In this document: positions 47,629 to 56,217 of the stretch, in pieces | How the letters are laid out: each line of letters starts with the position of its first letter | Position numbering within the stretch: position 1 is the first letter of the stretch | Position numbers and translations under genes: made by a program | Assembly (NCBI GenBank): GCA_963813435.1 | Contig: CAWEYY010000003.1 | Location: 186,001 to 250,000, forward strand | Direction: 5' to 3' | Source of the DNA: AC-32 sp963813435 | Lineage (GTDB): Bacteria > Actinomycetota > Thermoleophilia > Gaiellales > Gaiellaceae | DNA length: 64,000 bases | Notes under the pieces: generated by a model | What the model was told of the DNA's origin: nothing | Seen by the model: only the letters and a program-made list of their open reading frames with translations | The model's database searches: none

Positions 47629-49625
47629 GTGGGCACAGGTGCGCCGTTGAGCTCGGCGCGCCAGCGTTCCAGGAGGTCGTGCACGCTTGCCGCGCCGACA
47701 AGCGGTGCCTCCGGCAGCCAGAGCCGGTCCGGATAGAGGATGAACGGCCGCGTCTGGGGCCCGCCGAGGCCGCCGTGGAACGAGATCAGCTCCTCGAACG
47801 CGCATCCCTCGTCGAGCTCGGGGTTGTAGAAGCTCCCGATCATGATGTCCGCGACGTGCGGGAAGCCGTCCGTGCGGAGCAGGTGCTGCCCGGCGGTCGG
47901 CGAGAAGGCTGCGAGCGGGTCCTCGCCCTCGACCCGGTCCTCGGCGAGGTAGCGGGTGCCGTTGGCGCCGAGCGCGAGGGCGCCGTGCTGGGACGAGCGG
48001 ACGAGCAGCCAGCCGATGTGAGGGTGTTCCCGCAGCGCGCTCAGCAGCCCGGGGTGCCGCTCGTCGATCTCCTCCATCGTCAGCCGCCGCGGCTCCTCCA
48101 TCAGGTAGACGAGCCCGAGGTTGCCGGAGCCGAGGACGACGAGGTGCTTGTCGCTGACGTCGTTCTTCGGGCGCTTCTTCGCCGCGTCGCGGCCGGTCGC
48201 CTCGCCGACGGCCAGGCCGACCATCGCGTTCTGCTCGTCGCCGCCCGACCAGCTGCCGAGCTCACCGAACTCACCCGAGCGCTGGACGAATTCTTCGAGG
48301 CTGTAGCCGTTGCGCTGCTTGAACGTGGCGCCCTGCGTCTGACCGTGGTCGGAGAGGACGACGATCTCGTACGGACGGGGCGCGTAGCGGCGCGCGCGGT
48401 CGATGCGGCCGAACTGCTGGTCGAGCTTCCGCAGCGCCTCGAACGTGTCCGCGCGCTCGAGCCCGGAGTGGTGCGCGACCTCGTCGTAGCTCGAGAACGT
48501 CGCGTACACCGCGGGGCGGCCGCGCATCATGTCGCTGAGCACGCCGTACACGATCAGGTCGCGCACGACCACGCACATCGCCGCGCGCATGAACGGGTAG
48601 AGGCCGCCTCGGTGGCCACGCGGCTGCACGTCGCGGCGGACTGCGCGCAGAGCGGCGGACCACTCGAGGATCACCTCCCACGTGAAGAGCACGAGCACGC
48701 GCGTGACGTTGAAGCCGTTGGCGAAGAACGCGCGGTAACCGGGGTTTGCCTTCTTCTCCTCCTCCATCCGGCTCACGGTCAGGATCACGTGGTCCGCCTC
48801 GCCCGAGAGCAGGTTGCCGCGACTCGCTCCCCCGTTCGCTAGCAGGCCGCGACCGGTCGAGTGGCGCCGCTCGATCTCGGCGCAGTCCCCGGGGGCCGAG
48901 CAGGCCCAGACGAGCTTCGTCTCCTTGTCCACCCAGCGGAAGGCGGGGATGTCCTCGTTCGAGCCGAGCAGGATGCCTGCCTGGCTCGCACCGGTCTGCG
49001 ACGAGAGGTCGGGCTCCCACTCGGCCAGGCGGTGGGTGTCATCGGCGAGCCAGCGCGCCATCGTGGGCGCGTTCCCGTCCCGCATGGCCCGCTGGATCAC
49101 CGGCAATGCGAGCCCGTCGATCTCGAGGAAAATGATCCCGGGCACGTCGGTCGCGGTCCGCTCGCCGGATCGGCCCGCGATCCGGCGGATCACCTTCAGC
49201 GTGTACGTGTCGTCGTCGTTCGCGCCCGTCACGACGTCGATGACCACGGTGACTGCAGCCGCCACAAGGGCCGTTAGCAGCGCCCACCAGAAGGAGTCGA
49301 CCGTGATCGCACTCGAGAGCACATCGGACGCGAGCACGAGCATCGCGGCGTCGAGGAAGAGCACGATCAGAAAACCGAGCACGAGCATCAGCGGGAGCCG
49401 TAGCGCCGCCACGATCGGCGGCAGCACCGCGTTCACGATCGCGATGAAAAGGGAGACCGCGATCGCGCCGCCGTACTCGTTGATCGAGACGCCCGGGATC
49501 AAGGCCGTGGCGACGAACAGCGCCAGAGCCGCCGTCGCCCAGGAGATCAGCAGCCGGAAGGGTTTGAAGCGGGGCCGCTCGGGCTTCCACGAGACAGCCT
49601 CGGCATATGCTGCCGCGTCCGTCAC
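47625..49625 (-). CDS. Fusion of a 4-TM phage-holin-like domain and an alkaline-phosphatase-superfamily phosphodiesterase
   Basis: 666 residues. The N-terminal ~145 residues hold four membrane segments matching the mycobacterial-type 4-TM holin family (PFRLLISWATAALALFVATALIPG in parts, AIAVSLFIAIVNAVLPPIV, LMLVLGFLIVLFLDAAMLVLA in parts, WWALLTALVAAAVTVVIDVV). Residues ~170-666 are a type I phosphodiesterase/nucleotide pyrophosphatase-like domain (IIFLEIDGLALPVIQRAM, STGRGLLANGGASRGNLLSG nucleophile region, YATFSSYDEVAHHSG, EIVVLSDHGQTQG). GTG 49625 overlaps the preceding stop (GTGA). The gene follows a flippase-like gene, suggesting lipid or wall-polymer processing at the outer face of the membrane. 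Confidence 0.8.
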   Translation of the reverse strand: MTDAAAYAEAVSWKPERPRFKPFRLLISWATAALALFVATALIPGVSINEYGGAIAVSLFIAIVNAVLPPIVAALRLPLMLVLGFLIVLFLDAAMLVLASDVLSSAITVDSFWWALLTALVAAAVTVVIDVVTGANDDDTYTLKVIRRIAGRSGERTATDVPGIIFLEIDGLALPVIQRAMRDGNAPTMARWLADDTHRLAEWEPDLSSQTGASQAGILLGSNEDIPAFRWVDKETKLVWACSAPGDCAEIERRHSTGRGLLANGGASRGNLLSGEADHVILTVSRMEEEKKANPGYRAFFANGFNVTRVLVLFTWEVILEWSAALRAVRRDVQPRGHRGGLYPFMRAAMCVVVRDLIVYGVLSDMMRGRPAVYATFSSYDEVAHHSGLERADTFEALRKLDQQFGRIDRARRYAPRPYEIVVLSDHGQTQGATFKQRNGYSLEEFVQRSGEFGELGSWSGGDEQNAMVGLAVGEATGRDAAKKRPKNDVSDKHLVVLGSGNLGLVYLMEEPRRLTMEEIDERHPGLLSALREHPHIGWLLVRSSQHGALALGANGTRYLAEDRVEGEDPLAAFSPTAGQHLLRTDGFPHVADIMIGSFYNPELDEGCAFEELISFHGGLGGPQTRPFILYPDRLWLPEAPLVGAASVHDLLERWRAELNGAPVPT

Positions 49626-50809
49626 TGCACTCCTCCTTCGTCGCCGTCCTTGTCCCTGTCGCGCATCCGGTCCAGGAAGCCGACCCCCTCCTCCTTCTCC
49701 TGCTCGCGCCTCTCGCGCTTCTCTTCCTTCTTCACCTCGCGCTGCGCCTTCTGCTCCGCCACCTGCTCCTTTGCGCCCGTGTAGGACTCCGTCACGAGCT
49801 TCCTGCCACCCGACCAGCCGAACGCCCAGACGACGACCACGAGCGCGAAGGCGATGTTCCACGCGGTCACGGCGAGCTGCTGGCCGAGCGAGTACGCGGT
49901 CGCGTTGGCGGCACTGGTGACGTGGGAGAGCGAGGCCGTGTTCACGGCCTGGTTCACGCCGATGCCGCCCGGCGTCGCCGAGACGGTGTTCGCGAGCGAG
50001 TTGCCGCCGACGATCGACATCACCGTGTGAAACGTCACCGGGATCGCGTACGCGGCAAGGAAGACCGCGATCACGCCGAGCTTCGCGAGCCAGGCGCCCA
50101 CCGACGGCAGCAGCACCTTCAGGCAGTAGTCGCGAGGGTGCGCGAGGATCGCGCCGCCGTGCTTCGCCTTCTCCCAGTACCCCTTCAGCTTCGGCCAGAA
50201 GGCCCTGACCAGGATCACGACGAGGAGCACGCTGCCGACGATCGCGAACGCGGTAAACCAGGGATAGTCGTGCGGGATGTTCAGCTGCAGGTTGTAGGTG
50301 CCGGGCACGGACAGGAACAGGTAGAGGTAGACCGCGGCCCCGATGGCTGTGAAGAAGATCTTCTGGACGACCATCGCGCCGAGGACTCCTGCGAACGTCG
50401 CGCCACGGATGATCGCGACGAACATCAGCAGCATCACGAGCGTGCCGAGGTTCGCCGGCAGGAAGCCGTTCAGCGCAACGCCCGCCGCGTAGGCCGCGAG
50501 AATCTCGAGGTACGTGAACTGCGACCTGGGGAAGCCCGCGCGCAGGATGAAGAACCAGGCCAGCGCGGTAAGCGTCGTCTGTACCGTCTGGAGCGCGTAG
50601 CCCACGACGAGGTACTTGGCGGAGATCTCGGTGAGCGTGTCCCAGACGCTCTGGATCCAGCCCCAGACGTCCACGCCGAGCACTCGCAGGATGATCAGGA
50701 CGACGACGAGCGCGGCAAACCAGGCTGCGACCTTGATCAGCCTGCGCCGGCGGGAGGGGTCCCCGAACGGAAGGACTCCGGACGGCTTCTCTGCGTGGAC
50801 TTCGATCAC
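49622..50809 (-). CDS. Flippase-like / LPG-synthase-TM-domain (UPF0104) membrane protein
   Basis: 395 residues with about 8 membrane spans. Motifs such as AAYAAGVALNGFLPANLGTLVMLLMF in parts and GGNSLANTVSATPGGIGVNQAVNTASLS in parts are hallmarks of the lysylphosphatidylglycerol synthetase TM / AglD-like flippase family. The last ~55 residues form a highly charged Lys/Glu/Arg tail (EKRERREQEKEEG). It is co-translated with the downstream holin-phosphatase fusion (GTGA). TAGACT lies 10 bases before its GTG. Probably moves or exposes a lipid-linked substrate. Confidence 0.8.
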   Translation of the reverse strand: MIEVHAEKPSGVLPFGDPSRRRRLIKVAAWFAALVVVLIILRVLGVDVWGWIQSVWDTLTEISAKYLVVGYALQTVQTTLTALAWFFILRAGFPRSQFTYLEILAAYAAGVALNGFLPANLGTLVMLLMFVAIIRGATFAGVLGAMVVQKIFFTAIGAAVYLYLFLSVPGTYNLQLNIPHDYPWFTAFAIVGSVLLVVILVRAFWPKLKGYWEKAKHGGAILAHPRDYCLKVLLPSVGAWLAKLGVIAVFLAAYAIPVTFHTVMSIVGGNSLANTVSATPGGIGVNQAVNTASLSHVTSAANATAYSLGQQLAVTAWNIAFALVVVVWAFGWSGGRKLVTESYTGAKEQVAEQKAQREVKKEEKRERREQEKEEGVGFLDRMRDRDKDGDEGGVQ

Positions 50810-50822
50810 CTGCGCGATGAGT

Positions 50823-51005
50823 CTAGGCCAGTCGCCAGTCCGGTTCCGGACGGTCCGCGGCGCGCGGCTCGATGGCGCCGTCTGTGCCTTCGCGCGCCTT
50901 CGAGATCGCGATCGCGCCGCCCATCGCCACGAGCATCCCGCGCTGCTGGAAGGTTGCGGCGACCGCGAAGAAGAATGCGGCGACGAGCGCGAGGATCGAG
51001 GACAC
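50823..51005 (-). CDS. 60-residue membrane peptide, possibly a truncated DMT/EamA remnant
   Basis: One hydrophobic helix (SSILALVAAFFFAVAATFQQRG) identical in style to the first span of DMT-type exporters, directly followed by a short LVAMGGAIAISKARE segment that resembles the end of such a protein, then a polar tail. This could be an internally deleted transporter or a genuine small protein. Expression is supported by TAGACT (complement of 51012-51017), exactly 6 bases before the GTG. It lies between the AI-2E and flippase genes on the same strand. Confidence 0.5.
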   Translation of the reverse strand: MSSILALVAAFFFAVAATFQQRGMLVAMGGAIAISKAREGTDGAIEPRAADRPEPDWRLA

Positions 51006-51021
51006 GCGGCGAGTCTAGGAG

Positions 51022-52206
51022 CTAGGCCAGCCCGGCCGCCTCGGCCTCAGGCGGCGGCGGAGGGCGCTCCGGTTCTGGCCCCTCGGCTTTCGCGCGGGCG
51101 AGCTCGTTGCTGATGTGGAGCGCCGCCGAGGTCAGCGGCGCGGCGAGGATCATCCCGACCATCCCGAAGATGCACCCGAAGCCGATCGTCACGATCAGGA
51201 CGACGAGCGGGTTCAGGTCGAGCGTTGCGCCGAACGCGAGCGGCTGGACGATGTTCTGCAGCAACCCGTTGGCGAGGATCACGATCACGAGCATGATCAC
51301 GGCGTCCGTCGTGCCCTGGGAGGCCAGGGTCAGGATCACGGCGAACGCGCCCGAGACGAAAGCGCCGATGAACGGGACGTACGCCGTGACGAACACGACG
51401 ACCGCGATCGTCCCCGCGAGTGGGACACCGAGGATCACGGCGCCGAGCCCGACCACCGCAGCATTGAACGCGGCCACGATCGTGACGCCGAGGAAGTACC
51501 GGCGGAGCGAGAGGATCACGTTGCCGGTGATCGTTCGCGCGACCTCGGGCGGGACGCCGAGGTTGCGGTCGATGAAGCGGCGCACCGCCGGCCCGTCCTT
51601 GAGCAGGAAGAACGTGGCGAACATGGTGAAGGTCAGGAAGAAGACCAGCGAGGTCAGCCCCTGGATCCCGCTGAACACGCCCTGCACGAGCGTCTTGCCG
51701 CTCGTCGCCGCGCCGCTCTTGGCGTTCTCCTTGACGCCCGAGCTGCCGTTCACGCCGAGGTCCTTCGCCCAGCCCTGAAGCTTGTCGGCAGCCTCGTTGG
51801 CCGCGGACTTGATGCTGTCTCCCTGCTCGACGATCCCGCCCACGACGAGCAGGAAGATCACGACGCCGAGCGCAATCAGGCCCAGGAGGACAACAGCGGC
51901 ACCAGCTGCGCGCGGGAAGCCGTGAGCCTCCATCCGTCTGACGAGCGGGCTCGCGACGGTCGCCAGGATCAGGCCGACGATCACGGGCATCGTGATCGTC
52001 GCAGTGAGGCCGATGAGCCACGTCAGCCCGACGAGCAGGATCGAGACACCGACGAGAAACCACGCGAGCAGGCCGAGGTCGCGGAGCCACATCGGCGCGG
52101 AGAACACACGCGAGAGCGAGGTGGCGTCGATCTGGACGACCGTCGGCGACTCCCCCTCGGGCTGCTCCGGGCGCTTCGAGAACCAGTCGCGGACGCGGAA
52201 CTTCAC
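51022..52206 (-). CDS. AI-2E family transporter (PerM-like permease)
   Basis: 394 residues with eight hydrophobic segments in the family arrangement: paired N-terminal spans, a long soluble loop (about 135-185, KSAANEAADKLQGWAKDLG), then FLTFTMFATFFLLKDGPAVRRFIDR in parts and the conserved PLAGTIAVVVFVTAYVPFIGAFVSG in parts and GNGLLQNIVQP-like region (ILANGLLQNIVQPLAFG). Family members export signals, Na+ or unknown solutes. GTG 52206 is taken as start; GAGAAT lies 7 bases upstream. The C-terminus is Glu/Pro-rich. Confidence 0.87.
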   Translation of the reverse strand: MKFRVRDWFSKRPEQPEGESPTVVQIDATSLSRVFSAPMWLRDLGLLAWFLVGVSILLVGLTWLIGLTATITMPVIVGLILATVASPLVRRMEAHGFPRAAGAAVVLLGLIALGVVIFLLVVGGIVEQGDSIKSAANEAADKLQGWAKDLGVNGSSGVKENAKSGAATSGKTLVQGVFSGIQGLTSLVFFLTFTMFATFFLLKDGPAVRRFIDRNLGVPPEVARTITGNVILSLRRYFLGVTIVAAFNAAVVGLGAVILGVPLAGTIAVVVFVTAYVPFIGAFVSGAFAVILTLASQGTTDAVIMLVIVILANGLLQNIVQPLAFGATLDLNPLVVLIVTIGFGCIFGMVGMILAAPLTSAALHISNELARAKAEGPEPERPPPPPEAEAAGLA

Positions 52207-52256
52207 CGTGGGGATTCTCGCCGCGCAACCGGACGCGCCCGGGGTACCCTCGCCCC

Positions 52257-53093
52257 GTGAAGGCGTCGCTTGCAACGGAGTGGCCGTTCGAGCCGCTCGT
52301 GCTCGCAGGCTGCCTGCTCGCGATCGTGCTGTTCTTCCAGGGGTTCTTCCGGCTCAGACGGCGCGGGCGAACGGATCACGCGGGCTGGGACCGCGCCGCG
52401 CTGTTCGTCGCAGCCGTCGCGCTCGTGTACGCGGCGCTCGCCTCGCCGATCGCGGTCGCCGGCGAGAACGAGCTGCTCTCGGCCCACATGCTCGAGCACC
52501 TCCTGTTCGGCGACCTCGCGATCGCGCTCGCCATGCTGGCCGTGCGGGGCCCGCTCGTCTTCTTCTTCCTCCCTCCGCCGATCCTCACGCCGCTTGCCCA
52601 CTCGCCGCGGCTGCGGCGATTCCTCCGCTGGCTGACGGGTCCCTGGGTGGCGGTCGCGATCTGGACGGCGTCGATGTGGGTCTGGCACATCCCGCGCTTC
52701 TACGACTACGCCGCGGCGCATCCGGTCGTGCACGAGCTCGAGCACCTGTCGTTCTTCGTCGGCGGCGTCCTCATCTGGAACCTCCTGATCGACCCCGCGA
52801 AGACGAGGCGGGTGAGCGTGCCCGGGCGGATCGCGCTCGCGTTCGCGGTCTTCATGCTCGGCGACTTCGTGATGGCGGCGATCCTGAACGGCGCGTTCAC
52901 GTACCCGCTCTACGCCGACCAGGCCGACCGGCTACTTGGGCTGAGCCCCGACGACGACCGCCGGATCGCGGCGCTCCTGATGCTCGCCGAGCAGGCGCTG
53001 ACGCTCGGCATCTGCGTGTTCATCCTCGTTCGACAGTACGCGAGGGAGTCGCGGGCGATCGGGGTGGAGACGCGCGCGGCAGACCGCGCCTGA
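52257..53093 (+). CDS. Cytochrome c oxidase assembly factor CtaG (caa3 type)
   Basis: 278 residues, about seven membrane spans. The family's His-rich copper-related motif is visible in LLSAHMLEHLLFGDLAIALAML in parts (about 76-97). A second motif, MWVWHIPRFYDYAAAHPVVHELEHLSFFVGGVLIW in parts, lies at about 143-175. CtaG proteins help assemble the CuA/CuB centres of haem-copper oxidases. TACCCT (52245-52250) is exactly 6 bases before GTG 52257 (leaderless). Oxidase subunit genes are not in the window, but ccmE at 2.6 kb also serves respiratory cytochromes. Confidence 0.9.
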   Translation: MKASLATEWPFEPLVLAGCLLAIVLFFQGFFRLRRRGRTDHAGWDRAALFVAAVALVYAALASPIAVAGENELLSAHMLEHLLFGDLAIALAMLAVRGPLVFFFLPPPILTPLAHSPRLRRFLRWLTGPWVAVAIWTASMWVWHIPRFYDYAAAHPVVHELEHLSFFVGGVLIWNLLIDPAKTRRVSVPGRIALAFAVFMLGDFVMAAILNGAFTYPLYADQADRLLGLSPDDDRRIAALLMLAEQALTLGICVFILVRQYARESRAIGVETRAADRA

Positions 53094-53128
53094 GATACTC
53101 GCCGCGCCCAACGAACGGAAGGGGAACG

Positions 53129-54520
53129 GTGTCTCTCAAGCATCCGAAAGCTCTGGTGCAACGCCATGTGGACCTCGCCATGGGCGGGATCTTCAGCCTC
53201 GAGACCGGGGAGATTCCCCGGCACGAGCTGCCGGAAGGGGAGATCCCACCCGACATTGCGTACCAGATCATCCACGACGAGCTGATGCTCGACGGGAACG
53301 CGCGACTCAACGTGGCGACCTTCGTCTCCACGTGGATGGAGCCGCAGGCCGAGAAGCTGATGGCCGAGTGCTTCGACAAGAACATGATCGACAAGGACGA
53401 GTACCCGCAGACGGCCGAGATCGAGTCGCGCTGCGTCAACATCCTCAGCAACCTGTGGCACGCCCCCGACGCGGACCAGGCGACGGGCTGCTCGACCACC
53501 GGCTCCAGCGAGGCGGCGATGCTCGGCGGCCTCGCGCTCAAGCGCCGCTGGCAGAAGAAGCGGGCCGCCGAGGGCAAGCCGGCCGACAAGCCGAACCTCG
53601 TCATGGGCATCAACGTCCAGGTCTGCTGGGAGAAGTTCGCGAACTACTGGGACGTCGAGATGCGCCTCGTCCCGATGGAAGGCGATCGCTTCAACCTCTC
53701 GGCGGAGGAGGCCGTGAAGCTGTGCGACGAGAACACGATCGGCGTCGTCGCGATCCTCGGCTCGACGTTCGACGGGTCGTTCGAGCCGGTCGAGGAGATC
53801 TGCGGCGCGCTCGACGCGTTCGAGCGGGAGACCGGGCTCGACATCAAGGTCCACGTCGACGGCGCCTCCGGAGCAATGATCGCCCCGTTCCTCGACCCCG
53901 ACCTCGTCTGGGACTTCCAGCTCCCGCGGGTGGCCTCGATCAACATGTCGGGCCACAAGTACGGGCTCGTCTACCCGGGAGTCGGCTGGGTCGTGTGGCG
54001 TGACGCCGACGCGCTCCCCGAGGAGCTGATCTTCTGGGTCAACTACCTCGGCGACAACATGCCGACCTTCGCGCTCAACTTCTCGCGCCCGGGGTCGCAG
54101 GTCGTCGCGCAGTACTACAACTTCCTCCGGCTCGGATTCGAGGGCTACCGCCGGGTGCAGGGCTACGCCCGCGACGTCGCGACGCGGCTGTCCGGGCTGA
54201 TCGCCGACATCGGGCCGTTCGAGCTCCTGACTGAAGGCGACGAGCTGCCGGTGTTCGCCTTCAAGCTGAAGGACGGGATCGACAACTACACCGTGTTCGA
54301 CGTGTCGACGGCGATGCGGGAGCGCGGGTGGCAGCTGCCGGCGTACACGTTCCCCGAGAACCGGACCGACCTCGCCGCGCTCCGCGTCGTCGTCAGGCGG
54401 GGGTTCACGCACGACCTCGCGGACATGCTCGTCGCCGACCTGGAGCGCCAGCTGCCCCGCCTTCAGAGCCAACCGGAGCCCGTGCACGACGCAAAGACCG
54501 CAACCGCATTCGCCCACTGA
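53129..54520 (+). CDS. gadB: Glutamate decarboxylase (PLP-dependent)
   Basis: 463 residues. Converts glutamate to GABA, consuming a cytosolic proton. Group II decarboxylase motifs: TGCSTTGSSEAAMLGGLALKRRW in parts, VHVDGASGAMIAPF (Asp pairing with the PLP pyridine), and the Schiff-base Lys in INMSGHKYGLVYPGVGW (about 266-282). The reading frame extends upstream over CtaG, but GTG 53129 follows GGAAGGGG and matches family N-termini (AMGGIFSLETGEIPRHELPE in part). No GABA antiporter gene (gadC) is adjacent; a class II amidotransferase gene follows at once. Confidence 0.95.
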   Translation: MSLKHPKALVQRHVDLAMGGIFSLETGEIPRHELPEGEIPPDIAYQIIHDELMLDGNARLNVATFVSTWMEPQAEKLMAECFDKNMIDKDEYPQTAEIESRCVNILSNLWHAPDADQATGCSTTGSSEAAMLGGLALKRRWQKKRAAEGKPADKPNLVMGINVQVCWEKFANYWDVEMRLVPMEGDRFNLSAEEAVKLCDENTIGVVAILGSTFDGSFEPVEEICGALDAFERETGLDIKVHVDGASGAMIAPFLDPDLVWDFQLPRVASINMSGHKYGLVYPGVGWVVWRDADALPEELIFWVNYLGDNMPTFALNFSRPGSQVVAQYYNFLRLGFEGYRRVQGYARDVATRLSGLIADIGPFELLTEGDELPVFAFKLKDGIDNYTVFDVSTAMRERGWQLPAYTFPENRTDLAALRVVVRRGFTHDLADMLVADLERQLPRLQSQPEPVHDAKTATAFAH

Positions 54521-54544
54521 CTCGGACGGAAAGAGAGGTATGAC

Positions 54545-55378
54545 ATGTGCCGCTGGCTCGCATATTCGGGAACGCCGGTTCTCATCGAGGAGCTGCTGGT
54601 CAAGCCCCAGCATTCGCTGATCGACCAGAGCCTCCATTCACGGCTCGGCGTCGAGACGACGAACGGTGACGGCTTCGGCCTCGGCTGGTACGGCGAGGAG
54701 GAGACGCCGGCGCTCTTCAAGAGCATCGAGCCGGCCTGGAACGACCGGAACCTCCGCGAGCTCGGCCACAGCGTCCGCTCGGGGCTCGTGTTCGCGCACA
54801 TCCGCGCGTCCACCGGCACCCCGATCCAGCAGACCAACTGCCACCCGTTCCGCTACAGCAACTGGCTCTGGATGCACAACGGCTCGATCACGGACTTTCA
54901 CAAGGTGAAACGGGAGCTGATGCTCGCGGTCGACCCGTCGCTCTACCCGGACGTCGAAGGGTCGACCGACTCGGAGGCGTTCTTCTTCCTCGCGCTCACG
55001 TTCGGGCTCCAGGACAACCCGCCGGCGGCGGTCGAGAAAGCGGTCGGCTTCATCGAGCACGTGGGGAAGAACAACGGCATCGACTACCCGATCCAGATGA
55101 CCGTGGCGACGAGCGACGGCGACAGCGTGTGGGGGTTCCGTTACTCGACCGAGCGCAAGTCGCGCTCGCTCTTCTACTCGACGAGCGTGGACACACTCCG
55201 CGCGCAGCACCCCGACAATCCGATCCTGCAACTGGTCTCGGACGAGACCCGGCTGATCGTCTCGGAGCCGCTCGGCGACCTCGCGGGGGCGTGGAACGAG
55301 GTGCCGGAGTCCAGCTACGGGGTGGTTCAGGAGGGCCAGGACGAAATGCACCCGTTCACTCCGAAGCCGCCGTCGTAG
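54545..55378 (+). CDS. Class II glutamine amidotransferase (YafJ/EgtC-like)
   Basis: 277 residues beginning MCRWLAY, so Cys2 becomes the N-terminal nucleophile after Met removal. Conserved blocks: TTNGDGFGLGWYG, AHIRASTGTPIQQTNCHPF, WLWMHNGSITDF and GSTDSEAFFFLALTFG, as in Ntn-type glutaminases. It would hydrolyse glutamine or a gamma-glutamyl amide. ATG 54545 has AAAGAGAGG 6 bases upstream and lies 24 bases after gadB, forming an operon. The glutamate released could feed the decarboxylase (inference). A close paralogue is at 60829-61668. Confidence 0.9.
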   Translation: MCRWLAYSGTPVLIEELLVKPQHSLIDQSLHSRLGVETTNGDGFGLGWYGEEETPALFKSIEPAWNDRNLRELGHSVRSGLVFAHIRASTGTPIQQTNCHPFRYSNWLWMHNGSITDFHKVKRELMLAVDPSLYPDVEGSTDSEAFFFLALTFGLQDNPPAAVEKAVGFIEHVGKNNGIDYPIQMTVATSDGDSVWGFRYSTERKSRSLFYSTSVDTLRAQHPDNPILQLVSDETRLIVSEPLGDLAGAWNEVPESSYGVVQEGQDEMHPFTPKPPS

Positions 55379-55416
55379 GCGCCCACTCGTATCCGTCGTC
55401 GCCGCCGGGCTGGGAG

Positions 55417-56217
55417 GTGACCGACCGCCGGTCGGTCGGGCCGTTCACGACGCACCTCACCTGGCGGCGGGCCGACGGGCGCCTGGCGGAGTGGTCGTCA
55501 CGGCGCCAACGCAAGGGCCGCTCCAGGCTCTCACGCCGACCCGAAGGCGTCTGGTGGGCGCCGCGGCGAGCGTCGTGGTGGATCGGCGTCCTGTTCGCGA
55601 TCGGCTCGACCTGCTTCCTGGTCGGCCCATTTCCGGGCTTCGTCGAATGGGTCGGCTCGGCCGTCGACGGCGTGGTCTTCTTCGTCGGGTCGATCTTCTT
55701 CACGTCCGCCGCCTTCCTCCAGTGGCTGGAGGCGATCAACGTCGAGACCGAGGGAGAGCGTCGTTTCCGGGTCGTCTCGTTCGAGCCGCACCGGATCGAC
55801 TGGTGGGTCTGCGGCGTGCTGCTCGTCGGGACGCTCTTCTTCAACGTGACCACCTTCCAGGCGCTGCAGTCCGGGCTCGACGCGAACCAGTACGACAAGC
55901 TCGTCTGGAGGCCGGATGCGGCCGGCTGCATCTGCTTCCTCGTGTCCGGGTACCTGGCCTACGCCGAGGTCTGCGGGGCCGCCTTCTGGACGAGGAGGCG
56001 CGACCTCGACTGGAAGATCGGGGCCTGGAACCTCGTCGGCTGCGTGGCGTTCGGGATCGCGGCGATCGCCTCGTACTGGGCGCCCTCCAACGGAAGCGTC
56101 ATCGACCTCGCGGCCGACAACGCCTTCACGGCCTTCGGCGGGCTTTGCTTCCTCGTGGGGTCGGTGCTGATGCTCCCCGAGTCGGCCGCGGCCGCGCGCG
56201 CGGAGGCGTCAGCCTAG
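55417..56217 (+). CDS. Integral membrane protein, about seven spans, unknown family
   Basis: 266 residues from GTG 55417 (GGGAGG just upstream). A soluble start with TTHLTWRRADGRLAEWSSRRQRKGRS in parts is followed by alternating spans (WWIGVLFAIGSTCFLVGPFPG in part, VVFFVGSIFFTSAAFLQWLEAI in part, IDWWVCGVLLVGTLFFNVTTF in part, GCICFLVSGYLAYAEVCGAAFW in part, AFTAFGGLCFLVGSVLMLPE in part). The spans contain repeated FLVG/GSIFF elements, suggesting internal duplication. A charged loop (DANQYDKLVWRPDA) lies between spans. No catalytic motif; function unknown. The start may be earlier, inside the preceding gene. Confidence 0.7.
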   Translation: MTDRRSVGPFTTHLTWRRADGRLAEWSSRRQRKGRSRLSRRPEGVWWAPRRASWWIGVLFAIGSTCFLVGPFPGFVEWVGSAVDGVVFFVGSIFFTSAAFLQWLEAINVETEGERRFRVVSFEPHRIDWWVCGVLLVGTLFFNVTTFQALQSGLDANQYDKLVWRPDAAGCICFLVSGYLAYAEVCGAAFWTRRRDLDWKIGAWNLVGCVAFGIAAIASYWAPSNGSVIDLAADNAFTAFGGLCFLVGSVLMLPESAAAARAEASA

